This document shows, piece by piece, positions 17,303 through 26,197 of a stretch of 64,000 nt of DNA. This stretch comes from Gracilibacillus ureilyticus (GTDB lineage: Bacteria; Bacillota; Bacilli; Bacillales; Amphibacillaceae): positions 59,848-123,847 of the forward strand of contig NZ_FOGL01000015.1 in the NCBI RefSeq assembly GCF_900111195.1, given 5' to 3'. The notes below the pieces were generated by a model, which saw only the letters and a list, made by a program, of their open reading frames with translations, searched no databases and had not been told where the DNA came from. Within the stretch, counting starts at the first letter, position 1. Each line of letters begins with the position of its first letter. The translations under genes and the position numbers were made by a program.

Positions 17303-17536
17303 ATGTTGAAAGATACTACTGATACTAAGGAATTTGAAAATACGATCAATGCTGTTAATGATCTGACAGATGATGATGCTAAATCATTGTTAAGACTGAT
17401 TTATGGGTTTGTGAATACTGCAATGACGGGAAATGGCGGGGAAAAGGTAAAGTTAGAAGTTGTTCAGAAGGTGTCAGATATTTATAAACGTATCCCCGAG
17501 CTAAATGAGTTAAGGAAGAATAAAAATGCGGATTAG
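17303..17536 (+). CDS. Small helical cytoplasmic protein, unknown
   Basis: The 77-residue product is acidic at the start, highly charged and predicted mostly helical (DLTDDDAKSLLRLIYGFV; KVKLEVVQKVSDIYKRI). The ATG is preceded by AGAGGAGAG. It lies between two membrane-protein genes, but spacing of about 60 bp on each side makes co-transcription possible rather than certain. I do not recognise a family. Confidence 0.6.
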   Translation: MLKDTTDTKEFENTINAVNDLTDDDAKSLLRLIYGFVNTAMTGNGGEKVKLEVVQKVSDIYKRIPELNELRKNKNAD

Positions 17537-17603
17537 GACACTCTGTTCAAATATACTTAACATCTGGATTTAGGCTATTCTTACTAGAGTTGGAGGGGTT
17601 GAA

Positions 17604-18074
17604 ATGGGAATATGGATCCGGCGCCTTATAATAATTGTTTGTGCAATTGCACTTATACCAAATATCATTTCATTTTTTTCCGGATTAACGAACGGTCTGC
17701 CAGAGCGTGTTAAAAGTGAAGTGGAAAACGGGGATGCAGTCCTCATTGATTTAGATAAAAAGGTTAATTTAGAAAATGATGAAATTTTGTTCAAACATCT
17801 CGTACTAGCACCACAGGAAACTTCCTTAATCTTTGAAGTACATACGAATGAAAATGGATGGTCATTTCCCGATTCAGCACTAATTTTAACGGATAGACAG
17901 GGAAATATCTATCGAAAGACAAGCGGTTCCGCTTCTGGTCATACATGGGGGCAGTACAGAATTAATCATTATGAACCTTTGAAAACAGATGTAGAAACAA
18001 TTGTACTAGATTTCGAATGGTTTGATCGGAAGTTTCAAACAGAGTTTTCAGTTGATCAGGGGGATTTAGAATGA
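17604..18074 (+). CDS. Membrane-anchored hypothetical protein, pair partner A
   Basis: The 156-residue product has one N-terminal hydrophobic segment (about residues 5-27; LIIIVCAIALIPNIISFF) and then an extracytoplasmic beta-rich domain with the pattern ETSLIFEVHTNENGWSFP and ALILTDRQGNIY, suggestive of an Ig-like fold. TTGGAGGGG precedes the ATG. Its stop overlaps the start of the next gene as ATGA, so the two proteins are translationally coupled and probably act together at the cell surface. Function unknown. Confidence 0.7.
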   Translation: MGIWIRRLIIIVCAIALIPNIISFFSGLTNGLPERVKSEVENGDAVLIDLDKKVNLENDEILFKHLVLAPQETSLIFEVHTNENGWSFPDSALILTDRQGNIYRKTSGSASGHTWGQYRINHYEPLKTDVETIVLDFEWFDRKFQTEFSVDQGDLE

Positions 18075-18667
18075 ATAGAGAAAAAATGAAAGCAGTAATA
18101 GAATGGGCTATTGCATTTCTATTAATTATCCTTGTGATGATAAACTCCCCTTACTATAATTATTATGAACTTTCGCCAGAATCCGCATTTGAGAAATCTG
18201 AACGGACACTTTATTACGGTCCATCCGAGGTAGTAGAAAAAGTAGATCTGAATGATGTTCAAATTTTTCTGGGAAAGTATAAAAGCTGGTTTTCAGCTAC
18301 ACTAGTGAATAGACACGCCGGTATTTTCTGGGGGCCTGGAAGCGGTGTTACCGGGATGGAAATTGAAGAAGACAAGGATATTTCTCATTCCTGGGGTAGT
18401 ACCTCCATTAATGAGGACTTCATGTTGATGCGGGTCTATGGTATTGTTACCAACCCGGATATTTATAAGGTGGAACTGGATGTGGCAGAAGGATATAGTT
18501 GGGATAAACAAGTCCCGGCAGAAGATATTGTTACATTAACTTATCCATTAGTAGATCATCGCATGTTTTTATTCTACTGGAACGAAATGGAGCATGACTA
18601 TCTTAGTATTGCGCTAAGAGGATTGGGCAGTGATGGGGAAGTGATTTATGAGGAGGATCTAAGATGA
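18071..18667 (+). CDS. Membrane-anchored hypothetical protein, pair partner B
   Basis: This 198-residue protein starts inside the stop codon of the preceding gene (ATGA). It has one N-terminal transmembrane segment (WAIAFLLIILVMINS) and an extracytoplasmic part with many aromatic residues and repeated short beta strands (VQIFLGKYKSWFSATLV; VYGIVTNPDIYKVELDV). The C-terminal SIALRGLGSDGEVIYE resembles the strand pattern of partner A, so the two may share a fold. No enzymatic motif is visible. Confidence 0.7.
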   Translation: MNREKMKAVIEWAIAFLLIILVMINSPYYNYYELSPESAFEKSERTLYYGPSEVVEKVDLNDVQIFLGKYKSWFSATLVNRHAGIFWGPGSGVTGMEIEEDKDISHSWGSTSINEDFMLMRVYGIVTNPDIYKVELDVAEGYSWDKQVPAEDIVTLTYPLVDHRMFLFYWNEMEHDYLSIALRGLGSDGEVIYEEDLR

Positions 18668-18880
18668 GGCAAATATGAAGAACTAGATTATTTTGGCATA
18701 TCGAAGAAATCATTTTTTCGTAAAAGGATATTACTCTTGTGCCAATAAACTTAATCCTCGTATTACAACCGAAATTAATTAACCCAGCTATCAATATGCT
18801 GTCTAACATTATCGGGCATGAAATGCTAGGTAAGGCCGCCTGCAATGCTATAAAATGAAAAAAGAAGGAAGGTGAAAGGT

Positions 18881-19750
18881 ATGGAGTGGGCACCGAGAAT
18901 GAATGCGGCTGTTGACTATATTGAAGAAAATATGCTGGGTGAGATAAATTACAAAGAGGTCGCTAGAATCGCCTGTTGTTCTGTATATCATTTTCAACGG
19001 ATGTTCTCCTTTATTACCGAGGTTTCATTGTCTGAGTACATTAGGCGTCGCAGACTTTCGTTAGCGGCGATGGATTTGCAGAACAGTGATGTAAAAGTGA
19101 TCGATCTTGCGCTAAAGTATGGCTATGATTCTCCTGAAGCGTTTACCCGCGCGTTCCAACAGTTGCATGGGATTACACCGACTTCCGCTCGTAACGCAGG
19201 ATCGAAATTGAAAGTGTATCCCAGACTAATCTTCCAGCTTACAATACAGGGGGTTGAGGAAATGAACTACCGGATTGAGGAAATGAGTAGTTTTAGGGTT
19301 GTAGGGGTTAAGGAGCGTATCTATACAGAGGAGGTTCTTAATCTCAAGGATGTTTATGACAGAATGTTTCAGATAAAAGACACAGCAGAAGCGAAAGTGA
19401 AAGAACAGTTATGGGATATTTATGACACACAAAAAAAATCGAGAGGGATAATGGGCGTCTGGTACAGTGAATCGGATGGTGACAAAGAACAATTTTATTA
19501 CATGCTAGCCGCTCGTTCTGACAAGGAAACACCAGAAGGTATGGAATCCAGGGAAGTGGAGGCAGCCACTTGGGCCGTATTCGAAGTACCCGGCCCTCCG
19601 GAACAAATTGTAGATTTTTGGCAGCGCCTGTATAAAGAATGGCTCCCAGCATCCAATTATGAGTTTGCCCATGCTCCCACGATGGAATGCTATTTGCCGG
19701 CAGTGGAGAACATGAACGAATTATGGGTCGCCGTTATAAAAAAACAGTAG
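18881..19750 (+). CDS. AraC-family regulator with GyrI-like effector domain
   Basis: The 289-residue protein has the reverse order of the cupin-type AraC proteins: the double HTH is N-terminal (YKEVARIACCSVYHFQRMF and VIDLALKYGYDSPEAFTRAF) and a GyrI-like ligand domain follows from about residue 125 (YRIEEMSSFRVVGVKERI to the C-terminal YLPAVENMNELWVAVI). This architecture is that of Rob/YdeE-type regulators that bind hydrophobic small molecules. The ATG at 18881 is 8 bases after GGAAGG. The upstream 200 bp (18668-18880) hold no recognisable gene. Confidence 0.87.
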   Translation: MEWAPRMNAAVDYIEENMLGEINYKEVARIACCSVYHFQRMFSFITEVSLSEYIRRRRLSLAAMDLQNSDVKVIDLALKYGYDSPEAFTRAFQQLHGITPTSARNAGSKLKVYPRLIFQLTIQGVEEMNYRIEEMSSFRVVGVKERIYTEEVLNLKDVYDRMFQIKDTAEAKVKEQLWDIYDTQKKSRGIMGVWYSESDGDKEQFYYMLAARSDKETPEGMESREVEAATWAVFEVPGPPEQIVDFWQRLYKEWLPASNYEFAHAPTMECYLPAVENMNELWVAVIKKQ

Positions 19751-19841
19751 GAGTAATCCTATCTCAGAGGAAAGCATCCTGACAAGTTTGGTCATTGGGG
19801 TCAACTGATCAAAAACTTTACTTTATAAAATTGTATTTAAC

Positions 19842-19868
19842 ACCCGTCAACAAGCTTGGTTGATGGGT
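19842..19868. terminator. Hairpin between convergent AraC-type genes
   Basis: ACCCGTCAAC (19842-19851) pairs with GTTGATGGGT (19859-19868) with one wobble and a 7-nt loop; A/T-rich flanks follow on both strands. Confidence 0.6.
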
Positions 19869-19969
19869 TATTTATATTACTCCGCATTTATCCCCAATAG
19901 TTACAGCCAGGAACCAAACTCATTTATGCGCTAGTTGTTTTAAACGAGCATGGTGAAAACAGGATATGA

Positions 19970-20890
19970 TTAAATCGACTGAATTTTAAACCGTTTGATA
20001 TCGCGCATGGGAGGTGCTCCAAATAGACGGGCATATTCACGACTGAACTGGGAAGGACTTTCATAGCCTACCTGGAATCCTGCATTTGCAGCGTCCATTG
20101 ATTCAGATAACATCATTCGGCGGGCTTCCTGTAATCTTAATTGCTTCTGATATTGCAACGGACTCATCGCTGTCACCTCTTTAAAGTGATAATGCAAAGA
20201 AGATGTACTCATGTTCACAGACTTGGCCAGTGTATCGATTTTAAGTGGCTGATTATAGTCACGTTTTATAATATCAATAACACTTGCGACTCGCTGTGCA
20301 TTGCTGCCAATCATTGCAATCTGTTTCACAGCATCGCCTTGTTCCCCGCTCAGAATGCGATAAAGAATTTCGCGAATAATCAGGGGGGAAAGGATGGGAA
20401 TATCCTTTGGTGTTTCTAAGAGACGAACAAGTCTCATGATGGCATCGAATAAGGTGTGATCCGTTTCGCTTATAAATAATCCCCGTTTGGAAGACTTTGA
20501 ACTATGAAAAGATGAACCGGAATCTCTAAGTATATCAAATATCTGTTTCGGTTGAAAATCCAGGCGAAGGCACAAGTAAGGGGACGTGGATGATGCTTGT
20601 ATCACTTGTCCGGAAATAGGTAAATCGACCGAAACGACGAGGTATTTGGAAACATCATAATAATAACTTTCCTGTCCAAGCGTCACGACCTTTTTGCCTT
20701 GAACTACGATACATAACGCGGGTTCATGAATGATGCTGATTGGCTCTGATACATTAGAAGCACGAATAAGGTGTAATGCTGGAATAGCAGTTGAGTGAAC
20801 TCCGTCTTCCTTGGCAAATTGTTCAATCAGTTTTACTAATTCGGTTTGTTGCTTCCATATAGTTTCATTCTCGTATTCTATTGTCTCCAT
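19970..20890 (-). CDS. AraC-family regulator with AraC_N (cupin) domain
   Basis: The 306-residue protein combines an AraC_N-type N-terminal domain (ASNVSEPISIIHEPALCIVV, GQESYYYDVSKYLVVSVDLP) with a C-terminal HTH pair (LAKSVNMSTSSLHYHFKEVT; AGFQVGYESPSQFSREYARL). The ATG at 20890 follows GAAGGAGG by about 7 bases; the 31 additional residues of the longer frame are not family-like. It is divergent from the Atu4866-domain/SDR gene pair, an arrangement often seen for this regulator subfamily, so it probably controls them. Confidence 0.87.
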   Translation of the reverse strand: METIEYENETIWKQQTELVKLIEQFAKEDGVHSTAIPALHLIRASNVSEPISIIHEPALCIVVQGKKVVTLGQESYYYDVSKYLVVSVDLPISGQVIQASSTSPYLCLRLDFQPKQIFDILRDSGSSFHSSKSSKRGLFISETDHTLFDAIMRLVRLLETPKDIPILSPLIIREILYRILSGEQGDAVKQIAMIGSNAQRVASVIDIIKRDYNQPLKIDTLAKSVNMSTSSLHYHFKEVTAMSPLQYQKQLRLQEARRMMLSESMDAANAGFQVGYESPSQFSREYARLFGAPPMRDIKRFKIQSI

Positions 20891-21062
20891 CTGATCTCCT
20901 CCTTCTTTCATTTTACTAATTAGAGTATAGCATTTTTTTCCACTGTTTCGTTTCGTATTTTTATTTTCTGGAGAAATAGGCAATGATTCTCCACGATTGG
21001 TCTATCGCTTATGTTTTCTTTTGTTACATAATAATACCAGTTAGAAAAAAAGGAGGATTATC

Positions 21063-21332
21063 TTGAAAGAAAATCAGAATCAAAAAAAGTTAGTAAATCA
21101 ATCTTATGTAGGTATGTGGGTAACAGAAGATGGATATATTCGTCATAATCTTTTGCCAAATGGTCGTTACGATGAGGCGCGGGGCAGGAAAGAAAGTGCC
21201 TATACAGGAAGATATTCGATGGAAGGAAATCACATTTATTATGTTGATGATACTGGTTTTACTGCTGATGGTGAATTTCGTGATGATGTTCTCTATCATG
21301 CTGGCATGATTCTATATCGAGAAAAAAATTAA
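21063..21332 (+). CDS. Atu4866-domain protein
   Basis: This 89-residue protein matches the small Atu4866 domain family of unknown function: VGMWVTEDGYIRHNLLPNGR, then GRYSMEGNHIYYVDDTGF and FRDDVLYHAGM. These proteins form a lipocalin-like small beta barrel and are frequently encoded beside an SDR and an AraC-type regulator, as here. The TTG start at 21063 has AGGAGG about 7 bases upstream and is the only start near it. The SDR follows 22 bp later in the same operon. Confidence 0.8.
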   Translation: MKENQNQKKLVNQSYVGMWVTEDGYIRHNLLPNGRYDEARGRKESAYTGRYSMEGNHIYYVDDTGFTADGEFRDDVLYHAGMILYREKN

Positions 21333-21354
21333 TCTGGGAAAAGGAGATGATTGG

Positions 21355-22095
21355 ATGTCCAATATTGAAGGAAAAGTTGTCGTTATTACAGGTGCAAGCA
21401 GTGGTATTGGTGAATGTTCTGCAAGATTACTAGCTGAAAAAGGTGCAAAGGTAGTGATAGGAGCAAGGCGGACGGAAAGATTAGAAGTTTTAACAAATGA
21501 AATTCGCTCGGCTGGTGGAAAAGTAGAGTACTTGAAACTGGATGTAACGGATAGAGATCAAATGGAAGCATTTGTCCAATTTGCGAAAGAAAAATATGGT
21601 CAAGTGGATGTAATCGTTAATAATGCAGGGATAATGCCTCTTTCTGCCTTAGAGGCATTAAAGATAGAGGAATGGAATCGAATGATCGATGTGAACATTC
21701 GTGGTGTTCTTCACGGCATTGCGGCAGGTCTTCCCGTTATGAAAGAGCAAGGATTTGGCCAGTTTATTAACATTGCTTCGATTGGCGCATATGAGGTATC
21801 GCCAACTGCTGCTGTTTACTGTGCTACAAAATATGCTGTCCGTGCAATTACGGAAGGATTGCGCTTGGAAGCCGGAAATAGTAATATACGGGTGACGCTT
21901 ATATCTCCAGGTGTTACTGAATCCGAATTGGCTGACAGTATTACAGATGATGAAGCAAGACAAGTGATGAAGGATTATCGTAAGATCTCCCTTCCAGCTT
22001 CTGCGATCGCTAATTCGATTGTTTATGCTATTGAACAGCCGGAAGAAGTGGATGTGAATGAGTTGGTTATCCGTCCCGCGAGAAGTGCCGGGTAG
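21355..22095 (+). CDS. Short-chain dehydrogenase/reductase
   Basis: The 246-residue classical SDR has TGASSGIGE at the cofactor site, VNNAGIMPLS, and the catalytic YCATK. NADP preference is plausible because GARRTERLE carries Arg residues after the second strand. It is co-transcribed with the Atu4866-domain gene and likely regulated by the divergent AraC protein. Substrate not determinable; relatives are annotated as serine or general alcohol dehydrogenases. Confidence 0.88.
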   Translation: MSNIEGKVVVITGASSGIGECSARLLAEKGAKVVIGARRTERLEVLTNEIRSAGGKVEYLKLDVTDRDQMEAFVQFAKEKYGQVDVIVNNAGIMPLSALEALKIEEWNRMIDVNIRGVLHGIAAGLPVMKEQGFGQFINIASIGAYEVSPTAAVYCATKYAVRAITEGLRLEAGNSNIRVTLISPGVTESELADSITDDEARQVMKDYRKISLPASAIANSIVYAIEQPEEVDVNELVIRPARSAG

Positions 22096-22120
22096 TAGAG
22101 GCTTTCAGCCGCAGAGCAAA

Positions 22121-22147
22121 GCCACCAGTTAATACTGGTGGCTTTTG
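22121..22147 (+). terminator. Terminator after SDR gene
   Basis: GCCACCAGT (22121-22129) and ACTGGTGGC (22134-22142) pair perfectly around TAAT, followed by TTTT. The convergent lipoprotein gene ends 17 bp further on, so it may serve both strands. Confidence 0.85.
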
Positions 22148-22163
22148 CCATTCAATAAGCAAA

Positions 22164-22910
22164 TTAAGGATTAGGAGTTAAAAGGTTTTCTTCAGTAGTT
22201 CCTGTAGTATAGGTATCGTCTTCATACGTATGAAGCTCATAAGTGAAGGTACCATCACCATTATTTTCAATAGATGAAATTTCCTCTTTTTCCGTTAGGT
22301 TAGGAAAGACTTTTTTGACTGAAAAATCTTTTAGTGAAACTTCATAAAGTTGTCCGCCTTTTGATACCATTCCAAATGACATGCCAACAATGATAAACAA
22401 TTGTTTATTATCAATCCATTCGACCGCTTTAATCGTATCCTGGCTTTCTTTATTCGCCAATGTAATCAATTGATAAGTATCCTTTCCTTTATCATGTAAA
22501 ACAAGCGTTCCAATCCCTTCTTCTATAGCATATTGACCTCTTCCATCAATCAAAACCTCTTTTGTTCCATCGGGAGAACTTTCCCATTTTGTTGGAAATA
22601 CAGGTTCATAATTATCTTTATCTTCTACCATTAGAAAAGATTCATCCTTTTGGACTGTATCAGGAGCATAAGAAATATCATCATTCTGAGAACTTTCTGC
22701 TGGTGGATTGGTTGGACTTTCAATGGGTTCTTCTTTAGAATCCGATCCAGTTTTGTCTTCTTGTTGAGGTGCGGTTTCCAGTTGATCGGATGTGTCCTGG
22801 TCTTCTACTTGTTTTTCTGATGAATTCTCAACATTATCACTACATGCCGTTAAAGTAATTATTGAAGCAATCAAAGTAGAAAGAATGGAAAACTTTATCA
22901 ATCTATTCAT
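22164..22910 (-). CDS. Lipoprotein with DUF4652-like domain
   Basis: The 248-residue product has a lipoprotein signal peptide (LTAC lipobox, Cys about residue 23), a Glu/Asp/Pro/Ser-rich spacer to about residue 90 and a C-terminal beta-rich domain containing WESSPDGTKEVLIDGRG, GTLVLHD and AVEWIDNKQLFIIVG. This matches a DUF4652-type propeller-blade-like domain seen in Bacillus secreted lipoproteins. It is anchored outside the cell; role unknown. Confidence 0.75.
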   Translation of the reverse strand: MNRLIKFSILSTLIASIITLTACSDNVENSSEKQVEDQDTSDQLETAPQQEDKTGSDSKEEPIESPTNPPAESSQNDDISYAPDTVQKDESFLMVEDKDNYEPVFPTKWESSPDGTKEVLIDGRGQYAIEEGIGTLVLHDKGKDTYQLITLANKESQDTIKAVEWIDNKQLFIIVGMSFGMVSKGGQLYEVSLKDFSVKKVFPNLTEKEEISSIENNGDGTFTYELHTYEDDTYTTGTTEENLLTPNP

Positions 22911-22929
22911 TTCTTATGACCTCCTTTTT

Positions 22930-23106
22930 ATATTTTTGTATATTATACTATATGCTTTTTCATCTTCAAAACAATCGGGAAAGTTATTAGTTGTGATGAC
23001 AACTCTGGTTATCGCCATCTTTATGGCGCAGTGGGTAAAAGTGAAAAAGCATCAAAGCACTGTTTTTGGTCTTGGTTTTTCTTTGCTTATTAAAATTTAT
23101 TCATTT
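22930..23106 (+). other. Possible remnant of a small membrane protein
   Basis: A plus-strand frame through this stretch reads like two hydrophobic helices (LLVVMTTLVIAIFMAQWV and GLGFSLLIKIYSF) joined by a basic loop. It has no convincing start or ribosome site and runs into the convergent UspA gene. It may be a fragment of a small membrane-protein gene. Confidence 0.3.
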
Positions 23107-23526
23107 TTACTTCACAATCATAGCGGGGCAGTTAACACGTTTCATTACCTTATGACTTACACTGCCTAACACCATTTCCTGTAATGTATTAAGTCCTCGG
23201 CTGCCAATTACTACGATATCTACATTTTGCTCATTTGCATATTTTACGATTTCCGGCCCAGGCTTACCACGAAGAATAGTTGTTCTGTAATTAACATCTG
23301 CTTCATTCAAAAATTGAATAACCTTAGAATTCTTTTTACGACGTTCTATATCAATCTCTTCAGTGGAATGTGAATGAAGAACATCTGATTTGGATTTATC
23401 GATATTAATTACATAAACCACCTCTATTATCGAATCTTTATTATATGAAGCAAGCTTTACGGACTCTTTCGCCGCACGTACAGCGTTCTCTGATCCATCT
23501 GAAGCCAATAAAATATGTTTATACAT
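23107..23526 (-). CDS. Universal stress protein UspA-family
   Basis: This 139-residue single-domain UspA protein carries the ATP-binding motif G-2x-G-9x-G-S as GSRGLNTLQEMVLGSVS, with HKVMKRVNCPAMIV at the C-terminus and ILLASDGSENAVRAAKESV at the N-terminus. ATP-binding Usp proteins form dimers. It follows the SulP transporter by 16 bp on the same strand, a common pairing in Bacillales that suggests the Usp protein modulates or is co-regulated with anion uptake. Confidence 0.9.
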   Translation of the reverse strand: MYKHILLASDGSENAVRAAKESVKLASYNKDSIIEVVYVINIDKSKSDVLHSHSTEEIDIERRKKNSKVIQFLNEADVNYRTTILRGKPGPEIVKYANEQNVDIVVIGSRGLNTLQEMVLGSVSHKVMKRVNCPAMIVK

Positions 23527-23542
23527 AGCAAATCCTCCCTAA

Positions 23543-24976
23543 TTAATGTGATGAAGAAAAACCATCCAGCTTATCCATTATCTCTTTGCTTATTGCATCC
23601 ATTTCAATAATTTCCACATTGATATTCTTTTCTTCCAATAGTTCCTTCACTTTTATTAAAGCACCTACACCAGAATCATCCCATATTCTCGTATGAGATA
23701 AATCAATTTTTATCCTTTTCTGTTGAATCTCTGCTTTTTTAAAATAATCTACAAATCCATCCGTCGATGCAAAGAAAAGTTGACCATGAACCTTAAAGCG
23801 ATTGCCATCTTGATGTACTTTAACTGTGGATATTTTGACAACAAAGAAAATGGCACTCAATAATACCCCAATAAGTACGCCTTTTGATAGGTCATGGGTG
23901 TACACGACAATTCCAACAGTTGCTAACATAACAACTGCGTCTGTACGGGGAGCCTTTAACAAATATTTAAATGAGCTCCAGTCAAATGTTCCGATACTTA
24001 CCATAATCATAATACCTACTAAAACCGGCATTGGTATCTGAACAACTAATTCTCCCAGTACAATAATCAGGAACATTAAGAAGACCCCTGCAACTAGAGT
24101 AGATAATCGTCCACGACCGCCAGATTTCACATTAATCACAGACTGTCCAATCATCGCACAGCCCGCCATTCCTCCGAAAAAACCTGTAATGAAGTTAGCA
24201 ATCCCTTGTCCTTTAGCTTCACGGTTTTTATTGCTTTCTGTTCCTGTCATATCATCTACAATTTGTGAGGTGAGCAATGATTCCAGCAACCCGACAATTG
24301 CTAAAGATAAGGAGTAAGGGAAGATTATCTGTAATGTTTCCAAATTAAATGGAACATTCGGAATTAGAAATGAAGGTAGCGATTGAGTAATCGTACCAAG
24401 ATTTCCTACCGTCTTTAATTCGAACCCGCCAAATATAGCTACTGTTGTTAATGCAACAATTGCTATTAATGGTGCTGGCACTACTTTAATGAAACGTGGT
24501 AAAGTGTATAATAAAACTAAAGTTACTGCAACAAACACATAAGTCATTGTGGAAATACCAATAAAATGTTCCAATTGGGCCATGAAAATAAGTATGGCTA
24601 ATGCATTGACAAACCCAATCATTACAGCATTTGGAATAAACTTCATAACTTTAGCAACCTTGCACACCCCAAATAAAATCTGAATGATACCAGTTAAAAT
24701 GGTTGCTGCTAATAAATAATCAAGTCCATGTTCGCGGACTAATGGAACCATCAGTAAAGCCATTGCACCAGTTGCCGCTGAAATCATTCCAGGTCGCCCG
24801 CCTGCAAAAGCAATGACAACAGCAATAATAAAAGAGGCATATAATCCAACCATTGGATCAACACCAGCTATAATAGAAAAAGCAATTGCTTCTGGTATCA
24901 GAGCAAGAGCAACTACCATACCTGCTAAGATGTCGCTACGTATGTTACCAAACCATTGTTGTTTTATTTTTTGCAT
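23543..24976 (-). CDS. SulP-family anion transporter with STAS domain
   Basis: The 477-residue protein has 10-14 hydrophobic segments and the SulP signature near the N-terminus ([20 protein letters not shown], then GLYASFI and [15 protein letters not shown]). The middle contains [18 protein letters not shown]. The C-terminus (about 385-477) is a short STAS domain with [18 protein letters not shown]. Family members move sulfate or bicarbonate with sodium or protons. Given the sulfur-rich gene content about 20 kb away sulfate is attractive, but bicarbonate transport is equally possible from sequence alone. Confidence 0.88.
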   Translation of the reverse strand: MQKIKQQWFGNIRSDILAGMVVALALIPEAIAFSIIAGVDPMVGLYASFIIAVVIAFAGGRPGMISAATGAMALLMVPLVREHGLDYLLAATILTGIIQILFGVCKVAKVMKFIPNAVMIGFVNALAILIFMAQLEHFIGISTMTYVFVAVTLVLLYTLPRFIKVVPAPLIAIVALTTVAIFGGFELKTVGNLGTITQSLPSFLIPNVPFNLETLQIIFPYSLSLAIVGLLESLLTSQIVDDMTGTESNKNREAKGQGIANFITGFFGGMAGCAMIGQSVINVKSGGRGRLSTLVAGVFLMFLIIVLGELVVQIPMPVLVGIMIMVSIGTFDWSSFKYLLKAPRTDAVVMLATVGIVVYTHDLSKGVLIGVLLSAIFFVVKISTVKVHQDGNRFKVHGQLFFASTDGFVDYFKKAEIQQKRIKIDLSHTRIWDDSGVGALIKVKELLEEKNINVEIIEMDAISKEIMDKLDGFSSSH

Positions 24977-25066
24977 AATAATCTCCTTCTCTTAATATCT
25001 TTAAACATTGTATCATCGAACGTACCAAAAAGGAACCTTTTTGGGAAAATGAAAGGAATGAATTCA

Positions 25067-25615
25067 ATGAATTTTGGCTATACGAGGCCATTATATAATG
25101 ATACCAAGTCAGAAATTCAGTTAAAACTACTTAATAATAGATGTGAAATGATCTTTAAAGAAAAACATGGCTCACCTAAAAAGCGACATCAACTAGAATC
25201 ATTACTCATGAAAATGCAGCCTGGTGATTCGATTACAGTGGAAAGAATGATTGTTCTGGCTGATTCTTTTCATAATTTAATGGAATTATTAAAAGTATGT
25301 GAAAAGGACAATGTAAGAATACACTTTTTACGGGAGGGAATTCGAAGTGATCAGTTACTGAACATTCAGCTGAAGGATATCATGGTATTCATATTGGATT
25401 TTCAATCAGAAATAATAAAGCAATCAACAACCAATGGTATGCATCAGGCGAAAAAACAAGGGAAACAAATAGGTCGACCTAAAAAGTCAGATGATAATGT
25501 GAAAAAGGCGATTTCTATGTACCATGATGGGTGTAAACTGATAGATATTAAAAATCAAACAGGAATAAGCAAGTCTACCCTTTATCGTTATTTAGAATCT
25601 GAAACAGGACAGTGA
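25067..25615 (+). CDS. Resolvase-like protein lacking the catalytic serine
   Basis: The 182-residue product has the fold signature of a small serine recombinase: FGYTRPLYNDTKSEIQLKLL in place of the usual YARVST-x-Q start, FKEKHGSPKKRHQLESLL, then MQPGDSITVERMIVLADSF and a C-terminal helix-turn-helix (GRPKKSDDNVKKAISMYH, then SKSTLYRYL). The nucleophilic Ser of the YxRVS motif is replaced (TRPLYND), and the LDRLGRS motif with its essential Arg is altered to VERMIVLADS. Recombination is therefore unlikely; DNA binding may persist. The ATG at 25067 follows GAAAGG by about 10 bases. It diverges from the SulP gene. Confidence 0.75.
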   Translation: MNFGYTRPLYNDTKSEIQLKLLNNRCEMIFKEKHGSPKKRHQLESLLMKMQPGDSITVERMIVLADSFHNLMELLKVCEKDNVRIHFLREGIRSDQLLNIQLKDIMVFILDFQSEIIKQSTTNGMHQAKKQGKQIGRPKKSDDNVKKAISMYHDGCKLIDIKNQTGISKSTLYRYLESETGQ

Positions 25616-25627
25616 ACCTGTCCTGTT
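25603..25627 (+). terminator. Hairpin overlapping the resolvase-like stop codon
   Basis: AACAGGACAG (25603-25612) and CTGTCCTGTT (25618-25627) form a perfect 10-bp stem with a 5-nt loop containing the stop codon; a T-poor but A/T-rich tail follows. Confidence 0.6.
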
Positions 25628-25805
25628 GTGGTTATTTTCTATCCTTAAACTGAATTCATTCCTTAAAACACCCCGTTGCAATGTTAATGATGGAAAAAGA
25701 ATGAGGCAGCTTAGTGGGAAGGTTTAAAAATATAAGTTCACTTAGAATACATTATTCAAATGGGAACAGGTGAAATGAGAGAAATAGATATGATTTGTCC
25801 GTGTT

Positions 25806-26078
25806 TTATTCTTGAATATGCTGCGTTAAACAGTTTTTAATAGTCTTTAACGCTAGAATTTGATCAGTTCCTTCAGCCTTAAGACAAATTTCAGAGCCTT
25901 TATCAATTCCTAATGACATAATTTCCATAATTGAATCAGGAGACTTAGTTAATTCAACTGATTTTTCGTTATATTTGAGAGTAATGGTAGAGGTAAACTT
26001 ACTAGCATCTGTTACTAATAAAGTGGCTATACGAGCAAAGCCGGAACTTGTAGTTACCTTATACTGTTTTGTAATCAT
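25806..26078 (-). CDS. HPr-like protein lacking the phosphorylatable histidine (Crh-like)
   Basis: The 90-residue protein aligns along its full length with HPr. The active-site segment that normally reads GIHARPAT is GFARIAT, so the phospho-acceptor His15 is deleted. The Ser46 region is kept as SPDSIMEIMSLG (Ser49 here) with a 3-4 residue insertion before it. The tail SEICLKAEGTDQILALKTI is typical of HPr. A protein with only the HPrK/P-type serine site and no PTS histidine is functionally like Bacillus Crh, a catabolite co-repressor of CcpA, not a sugar phosphocarrier. The ATG at 26078 has GGAG 8 bases upstream; the longer frame to 26111 is not used. It is monocistronic. Confidence 0.78.
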   Translation of the reverse strand: MITKQYKVTTSSGFARIATLLVTDASKFTSTITLKYNEKSVELTKSPDSIMEIMSLGIDKGSEICLKAEGTDQILALKTIKNCLTQHIQE

Positions 26079-26197
26079 TTTTCTACTCCTATACTTTTCT
26101 TTGGAATTCATTTACTTGATATAAAAAGGGAGCCAAAATATGTCCTATTACAAGACCCACACACATAGCGGGTCTTACAATAAGAAAAGCTTTTAAC

